A stretch of DNA of 64,000 bases from positions 162,001-226,000 of the forward strand of contig JAQFVV010000143.1 in the NCBI GenBank assembly GCA_028023455.1. Direction: 5' to 3'. Position 1 is the stretch's first letter. Every line of letters begins with the position of its first letter. The notes below the pieces were generated by a model. That model saw only the letters and a program-made list of their open reading frames with translations. It made no database searches and was not told the DNA's origin. The position numbers and the translations under genes are program-made. This document shows, piece after piece, positions 45,037-56,817 of the stretch. Source of the stretch: Epiperipatus broadwayi (lineage: Eukaryota > Onychophora > Udeonychophora > Euonychophora > Peripatidae).

Positions 45037-45239
45037 CCAGCTCTCATATATATCTTTATTACATGAAGAGTATCTATGGCGAATTGTCACATCTTTATTT
45101 ACAACCGCCACACTTGTTCCGCTCACAACCTCGACTTCGTACATTTTTTATAAACTTAACTACGTTTATCATTAATCATTTATTAAACTAGAGTTTTTCT
45201 CTAGCATAGATATAAACTTGAATCCAAGTTAAAGATTAT

Positions 45240-46050
45240 TATATCTGATTTTTTTACACACACACGTACGTGACTTTTCACTTTCCTTCTGTGAAAATGT
45301 AATAACTTTTTTTTCTAAGCTCAAATTAGTATAAATTATAAATAGCAGCAATCTACTTGTAGAGTCTACACATACAGCACTCCCCCCCCCCCCACCATAC
45401 AGACATAATAAAGCAATAGTTTCTAATAGTAAACAATCTATTGTCAGCAAATGTTTTCACATACTTCTCCAAAAGTATTAAAGCATCTATAATCATTTAT
45501 TTTTTGATGAATGTTTTTACAATTGCTTTTCTTATTTGCTCTACAGTTGAGAATAAATAGATACCAATTTTTTATCGTGGGGGTAAAAAAAAGAATAAAT
45601 AGATATGTATATAAATACTACATATTTAGCTAAGATAGCTATTGAAAAAGATTTGAATTGATGCATTATTTTTTTAAAATAATTTTAGCATTATATGGAG
45701 TTTATATAAATCATTTAACGCTTGCCATTTGAATATGATTCAATTTTCTTTTATCAAAGGATAAGTATTCAAATTATATTTGAGGCAGTTTATTCTTTAT
45801 TTAGAGAATTTAGTTATATCAAATAGAGGATTATCTAATCTTCTATAGTGATTACTATGAATTTTCTTATTTATAACTACTGATAACAAATTTAATGCTA
45901 GTGTTGTTATATAACTATCATAGTTGTAATGTATATCATTAATAATCTTTTTTCCCATTATATTGTTTTATATACAATTGCATTTTTTTCTGAGATTATC
46001 AAAAATGTTTAAGTTATTCCCATTCATAAGAATTATTCTAAGGAATGTAT
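45240..46050. other. AT-rich spacer with microsatellite and poly-C tract
   Basis: (AC)n at 45255-45265 and a run of about 12 C at 45383-45394. The 73-codon open frame at 45450-45229 (minus) reads through the poly-C tract and is not credible. Confidence 0.5.
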
Positions 46051-46062
46051 AAATAATTTTAG

Positions 46063-47396
46063 ACTTACTTCAAGCCTGCATACTGTGGCTAAAATTTTTG
46101 AAAGATGTTTATACAATAAAATCATGGATAATGTCAGTAATTATTCAATTTCTGTTCAACATGGGTTTTTTTTCTAAATAAATCAACTGAAAATAATCTC
46201 ATTACTATATTTGATCATATTGCTCATGCTATAGAAGATAGATAAAGATTAGATATAATTTATTTTGATCTATTTAAGAATTTTGACATTCTTTAAAAAC
46301 TTTATAGGTTAGGTTTCTCTGTAGAGTTTATTAAATGATTTATTTCATTTATTAAAGGCAGGAAGGCATTTGTTAAATACAATAATAAAACCTCCATTTT
46401 ATAAAAATGTAATTTGGGTGTACCTCAGGGCAGCATTTTGGTTCCTTTATTAATTAATATATACATTGATGATCTTAAGGATTATCTTAAGTTCTCATAT
46501 TTATTATTTTATGATAATGAGTGCAAGATTTTCAAACAGATACATTAAAAGATCAAAATTTTCCACAAAGTAATATTAATAATTTTATAACTTGATGTAG
46601 TGAATATAAAATATTCATTAATATAGACAAATGCTCAATAGTCTTATATTCCAACAAGTTTAAATATCTAAATCTCTTATTATATTCAAACTAATAAAAT
46701 TAAATGTAATACTTTTTGAAAAAAATTAGATATTCTATTTACAAATAATGATCTTTTCATGCATGTTGAATAACTAAGTAACAGAGCTCTTAAAATTATG
46801 GGAATAATTCTTAGATATGGCAGATTGTTTAATGATCAAATAAAATATAAATTGTTCAGAACTTTTGTCCTTCCTATTATTGAATATGAACCTGTTGTTT
46901 GGAATCTGCACTCAAAAAGAGATATTATTAAAATTCAGTCATTGGGAGAGAAATTTTATAAACATAGCTTAAATAAAGGCAGCATATTATATTTCTACTC
47001 AAGAAGAATAAGAGACCTAACATTTTTATACAAAATTGTTACTAAAAGAGTAACTTGTTAAAATTTAATAAATATTTTATTTAATTCTGCAGAATATAAA
47101 ACTAAGTCTTCAGATCATTTTTACCTTAAAATCTGTTACTCAAATACTCTTAAATTTTCTCCATTGTTTTGATTATTGGGCTCTTATAATGAAGATTTTT
47201 GTAATAATTTCAGTTTAAACAATAAAAATCATAATATGGTTCTTGCTAAAAAGTATAATATTTAATTTATTACAGTGTTGTCATCTATGGCATTTTTTTT
47301 ATAATCTTAGATGTATTATTTAGTTGATTTATGTGCAATCAATAATTGATCTATATTGCTGTGGAATTGTACCCATTAAATAAATGAATTGAATTG
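46063..47396 (+). mobile_element. Jockey-like non-LTR retrotransposon, 5'-truncated, with 8-bp target duplication
   Basis: The translation across shifts gives, in order, 'VAKIFERCLYNKI' (46085), 'ISVQHGFFSK' (46150), 'RLDIIYFDLFKNFDIL' (46240-46285; motif A, with the second part of 'D..kAFD' altered), 'GVPQGSILVPLLINIYIDDL' (46418-46475), 'LLFYDNECKIF' (46505; FADD decayed to YDNE), then the open piece 46798-47061 with 'FRTFVLPIIEYEPVVWN', the thumb region. It ends in a (GAATT)n-like tail. AATTTTAG flanks the element at 46055-46062 and, overlapping the end of the tail, at 47397-47404, consistent with a target duplication. Truncation at the RT N-terminus is typical. Non-functional. Confidence 0.8.
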
Positions 47397-47511
47397 AATT
47401 TTAGCATATTTTTTAATATCTAGGGTATATGAGCACAGACTTTCACATGACCCACCACTCACCCACTCTATCTCAAATCACTGATACCCTTGAACACATA
47501 TATGTTGAAAA

Positions 47512-47576
47512 GATAAGTAATCACCAATATACATATTTCATGCTAAACCAGCAATCATCAGTTGGTCCAGATTATC
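47512..47576 (-). ncRNA. Type I hammerhead-ribozyme-like site, copy D3
   Basis: Minus-strand order: stem I outer GATAA, internal loop, inner ACCAA; CTGATGA (47561-47555); stem II TTGCTG/TAGCAT with a GTT loop (first pair U-U mismatched, last pair G-U); GAAA; stem III of three short pairs AUA/UAU (counting A15.1-U16.1) around UG; cleavage triplet AUA; then stem I 3' strand TTGGT, internal loop, TTATC. Stem I pairs 5 bp inside and 5 bp outside. Its two halves differ from copy D2 in a compensated way in the outer helix (GATAA/TTATC instead of TGAC/GTCA). The weak base of stem II may reduce activity. Confidence 0.65.
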
Positions 47577-47579
47577 ATC

Positions 47580-50500
47580 TCTACACATATATGCAATAAG
47601 TGCTCAGATATATATTAAGATAGCCAAGTCTTCATTCTTTCATGGACAGGCTCCAATCCACTCTGCACTCCAACTCTTCAACTGTCCATCCAATTGAAAA
47701 TCTGATGATGGAATGCTCAAAGGCCACCCTGTTACATATTTTTTAATAATAAAGCATTATTATACTATATGTGCAAAAATGTGTAGAATATGGCAATCTC
47801 ATTTATTTAATATTAATTGAACATTTGAATGATTATTTCAGATGCATCTTTTAACTTCTTCAGTAACAAACTCCTTCTATTCTTCTTACAGAACTTCTAG
47901 CAGCCATTTGGTTTTAATAATTAAATTTTTATTGCATATTATATATTATCAAAATTTTTAATTTATTTATTGCAAATATAAGTTTACAAGCAAAAATATA
48001 CTTAAAAATATTTCAGCATTGTAAATATAGAAATAAAGTAATGAACTGAAATATGTAATCAGAATATTGTTATCTTGTCACTTTGTTATTTCTGAAAATA
48101 TATATATATATTTTTAACCAAAATATTTTTTAGGTTGAATTCCATTTCTAACATCTGAATAAAATTATTGTCAAGACATCATAAAGCAATAGATTTTATT
48201 TTTGAAATTTAAAATTCCACTTATAATTATTAAAATATGATAAAATTATAACTGCTACAATCATAAATAGAGATATTCCTTTTTTTGGTCAATTATAATT
48301 CACTGTTTAACATTATTAGAATTCTCTAGATTTGTTATTTCAAAACAAACATTTTCAAATAAAATGTTTAATCATATTTAGTTTTAAAATAAATATTTGT
48401 AAAATATTTTTAAAAAAATTATAAATATGTAAACTATAAAAAATATACAATTTTTCTTTATAAAGTAACACAAAAGAAAAGCATCTTCAAATATTCTTAG
48501 AAATGTTTTCAAGGAATATACTAATCAGCACTAGTGTCAACTCATTGTATTAGATTCTCAGTATGGTGTTGACACCTTCAGATTTAAAAAAAAACTAATA
48601 TATATTTTAACTCTACTTTCTGCCATCAAATAAATATAAAACTGGCAAATAAATGCTATAGATAACTGCAAGAAAGCGAAGCTAAGTGGAATATGACTAT
48701 AGGGCCATTAGAATATGCTGCAGAAATATTGTTAATAAAATGATTAAAGATACTTTCTAAATACTACATTCTATAGTAAATAGTTATTCGTTAAATATAT
48801 AATAAATATTTCTTTATTAATTGCTTTAGCTCAGTTGTAAAGATATTTATGTTGAGCTAAGAAGATGGGTAAGTTGGTCGGGACTCCCTGTAATAAACAA
48901 AATGGCAAAAAGTATTTTAACATTTAATTTTGTAAACAATCTGAGTGCAATGATCTGAAGATAGTTTATCTTTTGAGTTATAGATTAAATGATGCAGCAG
49001 TGGAAGGATGCAGACAGAAATTTGATAAATAGAAGACACTTTTATTAATTAGATGAGAGATTTTAGATAAGTATGGAAGGGATGTCCAGGGCTTGTGATT
49101 GGTTTGTGAAAGGGGGTGTTGTAGTTTATAATAGATTTTTGATGGTATGAATAAGTGATGAGTCATTGAATCCAATACAGCACACGAATTCTCAGGTCTC
49201 AAAGCTTTCCTACACAGAAACTCCACCTCTGTAAATTCAAGTCTAACTGAACAAATAACATTGATGCATATATAACAAAGCCATGCTGTAGATGCAAATT
49301 GTTGAAATCTCTAATCCTTTATTCAATTGCTTAATAGTTTATCATATATTTCAATTCAATTCAATTTTATTAAGCAGGCTCTCAAAAACAATTGCTCATA
49401 CTTCAAAAGATACTTAATGAATAGACATCTGTCTGTAGACTTAAATTCATTTTGAACAAATCTGCTGCATCGCTCATCTGCACAAATTACATTAACTTGA
49501 GTATCAGTAAAACCAGACAAGCAAACTACCAGGGCAGTGTACTTATAAGTATATCCACATTGAAACAATATTAAACAAGTTCGTGATTCTAATTTGATTT
49601 ACATATATGGCTAAAACATTAAAAAGTATATCTTCAGTCATCATTCTAGAAGAGATCTATCTATTTGAGCCAAGCTGAAAATATAGTCTGTTGATCATCG
49701 ATGAATATGCTAATCTGATTCAGAAATGATTTGTCTAAGTAATAACCCAGAATATATCTTCTAAACGTGGATAACCTTAATGACCGCACAGCAATTAAAG
49801 AATATTTAAGTCAATATTTGTCTGCACATGTACTTAGATAGATGTATGTGCCTACAAAATAATCAATACCGATAAGAAATTTCCCCCCCAAATAACTAAC
49901 TTATGAAGAGACCTTAAAAAGAACAATAAGTTTTTTAAAATCTTTTTTTCCATGAATATTATTAATACATTTTTAAATCTTTTTTTATGTAAACACTATT
50001 TTTTTAATATTTTGATTTAATATATGAAGATGTAACCCCCTTCCCCCAGAAACTAAGTTAAATAAAAACCAGAATAGTCTTATTTTTTTAATGGGGATAA
50101 ATTAGATAAATTCTAGTTTTTTAAAAATATATTTTATGTATTGTTTAAAAGGTGTGAATAGGGCACATAAGTTAGTTAGTTTAAAGAAAGTAATATTACA
50201 AACTAATATATTGTACTATTTATAAATCCTCATCTCATTCAAAGACACAATTTGCTATTTATATGCCCCCTTTGATAAATGTTAAGTTTAAATGTAGCTT
50301 ATTATCATTTGAATCTCCTTCTTACATCTAGTAATGTTTATTAGCAGAAATAGTTAAATAAATATATTTAATTTATGTGATATCAGGTGTAGAGTCTTTG
50401 TTTTTGTGAGTTAGAATTCGGAACTATGATGAAAAACAATAGTAAAATATGGAATAAGTCAACTCTAGATTTATAGGGATAGTTTTCTAGTCAAGAAGTG

Positions 50501-50815
50501 ATGCTCAATATTATGACCAGAAACAGAACTCACTTTAAAAAAATCTATTCATAGTAAAATTGATTCTTTCACAATATATATATATTTTAAGGATAAAATG
50601 ATGATCAGGAAGTGGAATTATTTTGAAAAAATCTTTGCCAACATCAGTAAGTTAATATTGAAAAGTACTTACTTGATTTATTTATCATCATACATTTAAA
50701 TTTAATCATTTGAAGTTAATGATATTATTTTTATTAAAGAATGTAAAATGATAAGTGATTATGTATACTTTAATAGCTGGAAAAATAACTTGGGAATTTT
50801 TTTCATCAAACACTC
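47580..50815. other. AT-rich spacer, no gene recognised
   Basis: About 3.2 kb. A weak tRNA-like stretch (TTAGCTCAGTTGTAAAG) lies at 48826-48842. Open frames at 48978-49226 and 49356-49568 (minus) have no recognised motif; the latter begins next to a (TCAAT)n-like repeat at 49350-49365 and could be a retroelement scrap, but I cannot support a family. Confidence 0.45.
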
Positions 50816-50864
50816 ATATATATAATCTTTAGTGTCTATATAAATATATGGAACCATTAATAGC

Positions 50865-50970
50865 GGTGGGATTCCACCTCTATTGCTAAAAGGTTGCCAT
50901 GACAACAGTTTGAAATTCTTGATTGTTATCTATATTGGGATTGTTTAAGTGTTGATTGGTTTCTAATGGT
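50865..50970 (-). repeat. Family C repeat, single arm
   Basis: The stretch 'AAGGTTGCCATGACAACAG', 'TTTGAAATTCTTGATTGTTA', 'GGGATTGTTTAAGTGTTGATTGG' is the right arm of the hairpin at 26160-26380. Its partner arm is absent. The preceding 50820-50864 (ATATATGGAACCATTAATAG) also matches sequence at 60.77-60.80 kb. Confidence 0.6.
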
Positions 50971-50989
50971 TTTATATATATATAAAGAG

Positions 50990-51455
50990 AAAGAGATGAT
51001 AGATGACATATAATGCTTATGATTTGTCTAAAATACCACATTCTTTACAATGAATAACTGAAGGAAGTTTGAAAGTCTGTGTTCAAATCCCTTATACTTA
51101 CATCTAAACTTCAAATATATAAATTATACTTGTATTCAAATGTTACAGCAATCAAGCAATATCTAGAGCAGGACATACAAACAGATATAATATTTAATAA
51201 TTGAATCATTCATCTAGGATTAACTATTAATGCAATTTATTTGTTATTTTTATCTTTCAAAAGTAACCTTTATTAATAAAAGATTACAAAAATTTTGTGT
51301 ACACTTACCCATTGAGAATTACAAAGTGTTCAATGTAACAAGCAAGGTAAAACAATTATTGATTATATAAAAGTAAATATGCTTGATAACAATTATGTCC
51401 ATAAAAGAGTTGCTATAATGTTGATATTAATGTGTATCTGAACATGAGTATCTAT
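50990..51455. other. AT-rich spacer, no gene recognised
   Basis: Apart from a B-box-like 'GTGTTCAAATCCC' at 51080-51092 with no matching A box, nothing is recognised. Confidence 0.45.
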
Positions 51456-51459
51456 ACAT

Positions 51460-51990
51460 GGATCTACCTGGCCCAGCTACTGAGAAGCTACCCATCACCC
51501 AATGATCCCACCCCTGGGACCCTGAAGCGAAGACCCAAATGCTTCAGCTGAATAGGTGGACAAGTCCAGCATTGCGCCAACCACCACAACAGGCAGCGAG
51601 GTCCAAGGCCCAAGTCCATTAAATAATAAATTCTTGACCTGCAGTCAAGCCATGTCAAGACCATTCCAGATGCCTCTATCTCCCAATTAACAGTCCAAAT
51701 GTGCAGGGACTGCATTCGGTCTACCTGCCCAGAATTGGAAAGCCAACTAAGAAAAACTAACCCATAGTGAGCACAGATCTGCACTGCCCAAAACCAACCT
51801 ATCAAGGGAGCATAGCAGCCGACCAGTGCAGGAATGGTGCTGAGACTTTGACCAGGTACCCTCCCAGCAGGTTTTCCAGGTAGCGACAATAATTGTCAAC
51901 AGCCTGCACCAATGAACCAGCCTCCTAGTGACCACCACCACCCCCGAGGAAGAAAAGAGGAGTGCAGACCCATGCCCACAAAATTACTGT
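51460..51990. other. GC-rich island of unknown origin
   Basis: About 530 bp with balanced base composition (by eye near 50% GC) sits abruptly in DNA of about a quarter GC. An open stretch of 133 codons lies on the minus strand (51889-51488); it is rich in Trp, Leu and Gly and shows no motif I recognise. The plus strand has an overlapping open end (51928-52194). The stretch has no inverted or direct repeat of itself in the window. It could be a fragment of a GC-rich retroelement, a processed host sequence or a transferred piece; none can be supported from sequence alone. Confidence 0.45.
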
Positions 51991-53425
51991 AGCAAAGCTT
52001 CCATCAAAGTTACAAAATTTGGAGGTGGCCCAAATCTGACCAACCGCTTTACAAACTCTAATTTTAAAGTTAACCAAAAAAAAATAATTAGGTCAATTCA
52101 ACATTGCCCTAATAAACAAGCCATCAAGAGGGTGAAGCAGCCTCCAAAGTCTGCTTCATTGTTGTTAACTCTTGATATGTGTCATATATTCTAAATAGTA
52201 GTTCAACTCATTCGACTGTAAGGTTCTCCAGTGATTATGATCTGGCTTATATATTTCCATTTGGTTATTCCGATTATGAACAGTGTGATTAGCATTGTAG
52301 GATTCATGCTTATTGTTTGGTTGTACAGTAGAGATGAATGGCAACCAACCTGTTATAATAACTAGTTTCTGTAACCATGTTGTGGACCTGATTGTAGTAG
52401 GATTCCAACTGGGACTCTTGTATTGATCCTATTTGAATTCTGCTTATCTTAATTGAAATCTAGGTCTTGATTTGTAATCAAGGTTTCAGTCCTAATAATT
52501 GTTGGATTAAAGGACTTGAGTGAATTGCAGCTTCAATATCTTTGTTTGGGTCTATACCATCATTTGAACTTATTTTTATCTTTAAATCATTATTTTTTGG
52601 CTCAGGAAACACTTCGTTCTAATTCTGTGTAAATTTGAAAATTTTCTATTCTTTTTGTGGTGCCCCGATTGCACTGGAAGTGGCCCAGTAACTTGGATCT
52701 AATCATCAGAAAAATTTAATTCTTGTGCAGGGAGATGGCTTAAAACATAATCTATAATGTTTGATTCTAAAATTGAGATCAAATTCATATTTAAAATAAT
52801 TTTCCCCTCCTACACATTCAGCCACGATGATATCGTAACTTTTTTCTTATGAACAAATTAACTCTGGGATTTCTTCAATTTTTCCATAGGTTTATGATTA
52901 CTTTTGTATCTAGTTTGATCCTTAGTCTATTTCCTGTCTTTACTGATTTGTTTGCAGCCGTAGAATCTTGCTATATCTGATGCTATTGTGAAATTCTTAA
53001 GACCATCTTTATTAAGCTTTTTCTTTTTTTTTGCCGACGTTTTCAATAAAATTTGACCCGCAAACTATTTCTCAATTAATCCTATTATTAAGCTTAGGAT
53101 TTCTAGTAACTTTTTTTTTTTTTTTAATTATTTGGTTTCGTTTTAAAATCTTATAAGTTTTATTCTTGCTCAAATGATTCTAAGATTTCCTTGTACTGGC
53201 TTTTGCCTTTTTTAATGGCAGCCATTTGCATAGAACGATACGATTGATAATTTCAAATATTTTTGAGTGAAAACTGATTTAATATTTCTTGTAAAGGTGA
53301 TGAGATGATAAAACAAGTACTCATCTACATCTTGGCAAACTTTTTTCCCCATAAACTCAAACTTGAAAGCATGAGTCTCATTCTTCTGGTGCCAGTGAAC
53401 AGTCAACTCTCCAGCTGGCAACAGG
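51990..53425 (-). other. Possible decayed retroelement coding sequence, unidentified
   Basis: The base composition is intermediate and readable minus-strand scraps are denser than in ordinary spacer, for example 53421-53212 ('PAGELTVHWHQKNETHAF...') and pieces near 52800-52650 ('CVGGENYFKYEF', 'LCFKPSPCTRIKF'). No RT, integrase or protease motif is visible. A gag-like or ORF1-like origin is only a guess. The adjacent GC-rich island could belong to the same element. Confidence 0.3.
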
Positions 53426-53429
53426 AAGT

Positions 53430-53868
53430 GTTTCTTTATTTTTTTTAAATTTTATTTGTTACTTTTATTAATAACTAAAGTCAATTTTACATAATATTAT
53501 GCTATCAATCATCAAATTCACATTTACACAAATAATTTATTTGTTGAAAAAATATAATTTCTATCATCACTTTGGAAAGAATACAAAATCTTTAATATAG
53601 ATCATGGCAACTTGTTTAAGCTCTGGACCCACTGTTTTAATGTGCACAGTGGGGAGAGCTCTAGGGGCTAGCAGTGTCAACAATTAGTTTTAGTATCTTT
53701 TAATTATGATATTCATATATACTGTATATATTTATCTTGATAGGTCTATTATCCTTTAATCTTTTTTATTTTTAATTAAAATCTTCAGTTTCCATGACTT
53801 AACTGACTTGCCTATTTCCTATTTTTAATTACTTTTAATTATAAATTTTATTAAACGCACATTATTAT
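53430..53868. other. AT-rich spacer, no gene recognised
   Basis: Nothing recognised. Confidence 0.5.
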
Positions 53869-53917
53869 ATTAAGTAATATTTACTAAGGCTGTAATCTTT
53901 AGGAATCATCATCATCA

Positions 53918-55270
53918 TTATCAACCATTATCAATCCACTGCAGGGTGAAGGTCTCTCCAAGTTTAATCCATCTTCTCCGATCTTCTCTTCTCCACATCA
54001 CCCCTGCACACTTTCTTATTTCATCCATCCATCTCACATGTGGTCTCTTTCTGGGTCTTTTACAATCTCTTGGAATCCAGTTTAAAATTTCAATTGTCCA
54101 TCTATTATCATCTCTTCTAACAATATGTCCAGCCCAACTCCACTTCAATCTTTTAATTTTTTCAATGAGGTCAGTAACACCTGTTTGTTCTCTTACCCAT
54201 ACATTGCGTTTACGATCTCTTCTTGTTACTCCCAACATACATCTCTCCATACTTCTTTGAGTGGTCTGAAGTCTCTGAATTGCTCTTCTATTAAGTGTCC
54301 AAGTCTCAGATCCATAAGTAAGAACTGGTAAAACACATTTGTTAAAAACCTTCCTTTTCAAACACATAGGCATATTTCCTTTTAGTATCAAGTTATTTCT
54401 ACCAAAAGCACTCCAACCAAGTTTAATTCTATGATTAATTTCCTCCATTATGTTTCCATCTGTATTAATAATCTGACCAAGGTATTTGTAACTGTTAACT
54501 TCTTCTAATTCATCATAATCAATCTTTATTTTCATATTTTGAGCAAATCGATTAAACATTACTTTAGTCTTTTTAACATTTATCTTTAGTCCTACTTTCT
54601 TCTGATAATTCCTGCAACATTTCCTGCAGATCTGAAGCATTATTTGCAAAAACAACTACATCATCTGCGAAATCCAAATGACTTAAATACTCTCCATTTA
54701 CTTTCACTCCTTTAGTTTCCCATTTTAATCCACAAAATACTTCATGCAGCACTGCTGTAAAAAGTTTTGGAGATATGGAGTCACCTTGTCTTACACCTTT
54801 CTCAATGTTGACTTTCCCAGTGTCATTATGTAATCTAATTGTTGCTGTTGCATTTTTATAAATATTCTTTAAAATATGACAATATCCTGGATCTATACCT
54901 CGATGATCTAATGCTTTAATCACTGAAGAAATGTTTATAGAATCAAATGCCTTTTCATATTCTACAAATCCTAAGCATAATGGCAACTCATATTCATTTG
55001 TCCTTTCTATAACTTCTCTCAATACCTGGATATGATCTACTGTACTAAAACCACTTTTAAATCCGGCTTGTTCTCTTGGTTGGTGGAAATCCAATGTTCT
55101 CTGTAGACGAGTAGTAATTATCTTGGTAAAAATTTTATATAAAACTGATAAAAGGCTGATAGGTCTGTAATTTCTAATATCTTCTTTATCATCTTTTTTA
55201 AATATTAATATTATTACTGCATTCTTCCAATCATTCGGTACATCTTTATCATTTAGATATTTAGTATATA
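53918..55270 (-). pseudogene. RTE-like ORF, reverse transcriptase
   Basis: Blocks in order are 'NYRPISLLSVLYKIFTKI' (about 55175), 'REQAGFKSGFSTVDHI', 'LGFVEYEKAFDSI' (motif A; family consensus 'fiDyeKAFDsv', so the catalytic Asp is Glu here), 'GVRQGDSISPKLF', 'SHLDFADDVVVFA' (intact FADD), then after a shift near 54600 'GLKINVKKTKVM', 'YLGQIINTDG', 'VLTYGSETWTLNR' and the C-terminal 'KWSWAGHIVRRDDNRWT' segment with 'RWMDEIRKCAG'. The stop is at 53921. The enzyme copies the element RNA at the nicked target. The Asp-to-Glu change in motif A would probably inactivate it even without the frameshifts. Confidence 0.9.
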
Positions 55271-56690
55271 ACTTTTTAAATTTTTTTCTGTTTCTTCACC
55301 TGCTTCTTTTAATATATCAATTATAATTCCATCATTACCTGGAGCCTTTCCTTTCTTCATACATTTAATTGCATGTCTCACTTCTTCATTTAAAATTCTG
55401 GGCAATTTGGAAGATGTAATAGATATAGGAGGTACTTGTTCTTCTACCAATTTCATGATGTCATCTCTCCTTTTAGTAATAATTCCATCTTTTTTTCTTA
55501 TTGCAGATATAAATTTCCTACCAATACCAAAATGTTGTTTTACATTCTTAAGACTTTTATTTTCTTCTACAGCTTTCCTTGCTAGTTCACAATTATACTT
55601 TCTTATATCATTTTCAACTCTTTTCCGCACCATTTTACAAAATTCGAGATATTCAATTCTTTTTAATGCATCATTTTTGTATATCTTCATATTCCTTCTT
55701 TTCTTCATAAATTCTCTAATCTCAGAAATTTTATTGGTCAATTGCTGTTTCTTTCTACCAGCTATCTTTGTTGCAGTTTTCAAAAGTGTATCAGTTATTA
55801 TTATATTAATTTCATTCAAATCTGAATCATGTTCAAAATCTACTAATACTTGAAACCGATTTGCAAGTTCTAATTTAAATTCATTAGAATGTTTCTGAAG
55901 ATTAGGAATATCAACTGTAAATATTGTTTTTCTTAATAATTTTTGTCTCTCTAGTTTTACATTAACACGTATCTTACACCTTACTAATCGATGATCACTT
56001 CCTGTGTTAAATTTATTAAGAACATTACAATCTTGAAATATGTATTTCCTGTTAGTCAAAATATAATCCAATTCTGCTGTACCTTCATTTAGATGCTTCC
56101 ATGTCCATTTCCTTTTAAAATTTTTCTCAAAAAAAGAATTCATAATATAAAGTTTTTCTTTTTCTGCAAACTCCACAAGTCTATGTCCTCTCTCATTTCT
56201 ATTACCATAACCAAAATTACCCACAGCACTTTCATCTTTCATTTTTTTACCAATTCTAGCATTAAAGTCTCCCATAACAATTTTAAAATGGTGTTTACTC
56301 TGATCAAAAGCCTTTTGTACATCCATATAAAAAATCTTCTACTACTTCATCACTATGAGAACTTGTTGGGGCATAAACCTGAATTATCTGCATTTGGTAT
56401 TTGCTATTAAGTTGTATAACTAATCTTACCACTCTGTCCGATACACCATCAATCTCCACAATATTGTTCTTCCACTTTTTATTTATAATGAATCCTACTC
56501 CACTTCTATTTCCAATATTTGTGCCTTTATAATAGAGTATATGTCCACTTTTTAAATCAATTGTCTCTTCACCTTTTCTTCTAACTTCACAAAGTCCAAT
56601 AATGTCCCATTTAATATAAGAGAGTTCTTCTTCTAATTCTTGCAATCTTCCTTCACTTGAAAGTGATCTGCAGTTGTAAGTACCTAAATA
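55271..56690 (-). pseudogene. RTE-like ORF, APE endonuclease and linker
   Basis: The domain opens with 'GTYNCRSLSSEGR' (the 'tyN.rtl' strand, with the Asn), then 'IIGLCEVRRKGEE' (catalytic Glu), 'SGVGFII' and 'IIQVYAPTSSHSD'. After a frameshift near 56320 come 'IVMGDFNARIGK' (GDFN), 'LDYILTNRK' and 'TGSDHRLVRCK' (SDH). All the usual catalytic blocks are intact. The following charged linker (about 55990-55400) leads into 'CMKKGKAPGNDGI', the first RT block. In an active element this nuclease nicks target DNA. The frame ends at a shift near 55270. Confidence 0.9.
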
Positions 56691-56817
56691 AAAAGTCGTC
56701 TCAAGGAATAAGCGTCTGAAAAATTCGAAGGTAGGGACCAGACCTGTAGAAGTCCCTACCTTCGAATTTTTCAGACGCTTATTCCTAAAGGTTACAGCCT
56801 TAGTAAATATTACTTAA

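Larger units (their letters stand above)
53907..56703 (-). mobile_element. RTE-like retrotransposon, copy 3, nearly full length
   Basis: The element reads on the minus strand from 56703 to 53907 and is flanked by AGGAAT (53901-53906 and 56704-56709), a 6-bp target duplication. Its 3' tail is a short (ATG)n run (53918-53907), a usual RTE feature. The ORF begins with the endonuclease at about 56690, so little of the coding region is missing at the 5' end. Three frameshifts (near 56320, 55270 and 54600), at least the second in a T homopolymer, are the main lesions. It is the best copy of the family in the window; copies 1 and 2 are at 10.2-13.1 and 33.3-34.6 kb. Confidence 0.92.
53870..56817. 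mobile_element. Hairpin MITE (TTAA ends) split by RTE copy 3
   Basis: The MITE proper is 53870-53906 plus 56710-56817 (145 bp when the insertion is removed). Its left arm is 53870-53906 continued by 56710-56738, and its right arm is 56752-56817; both are 66 bp and complementary with one mismatch (T/C). The loop is 13 bases (56739-56751). Both ends begin TTAAGTAATAT, so TTAA may be the target site. The terminal 20-25 bp resemble the MITE at 19050-19220. The arms match only if the RTE is removed with one copy of its duplication, which proves the order of events. Confidence 0.9.

Noticed and set aside
45229-45450. 73-codon minus frame with a glycine run
   Set aside because: The glycines come from a poly-C tract; low-complexity artefact.
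53946-54331. Plus-strand open frames opposite the RTE reverse transcriptase (and 55407-55853)
   Set aside because: They are antisense shadows of the minus-strand retrotransposon ORF.
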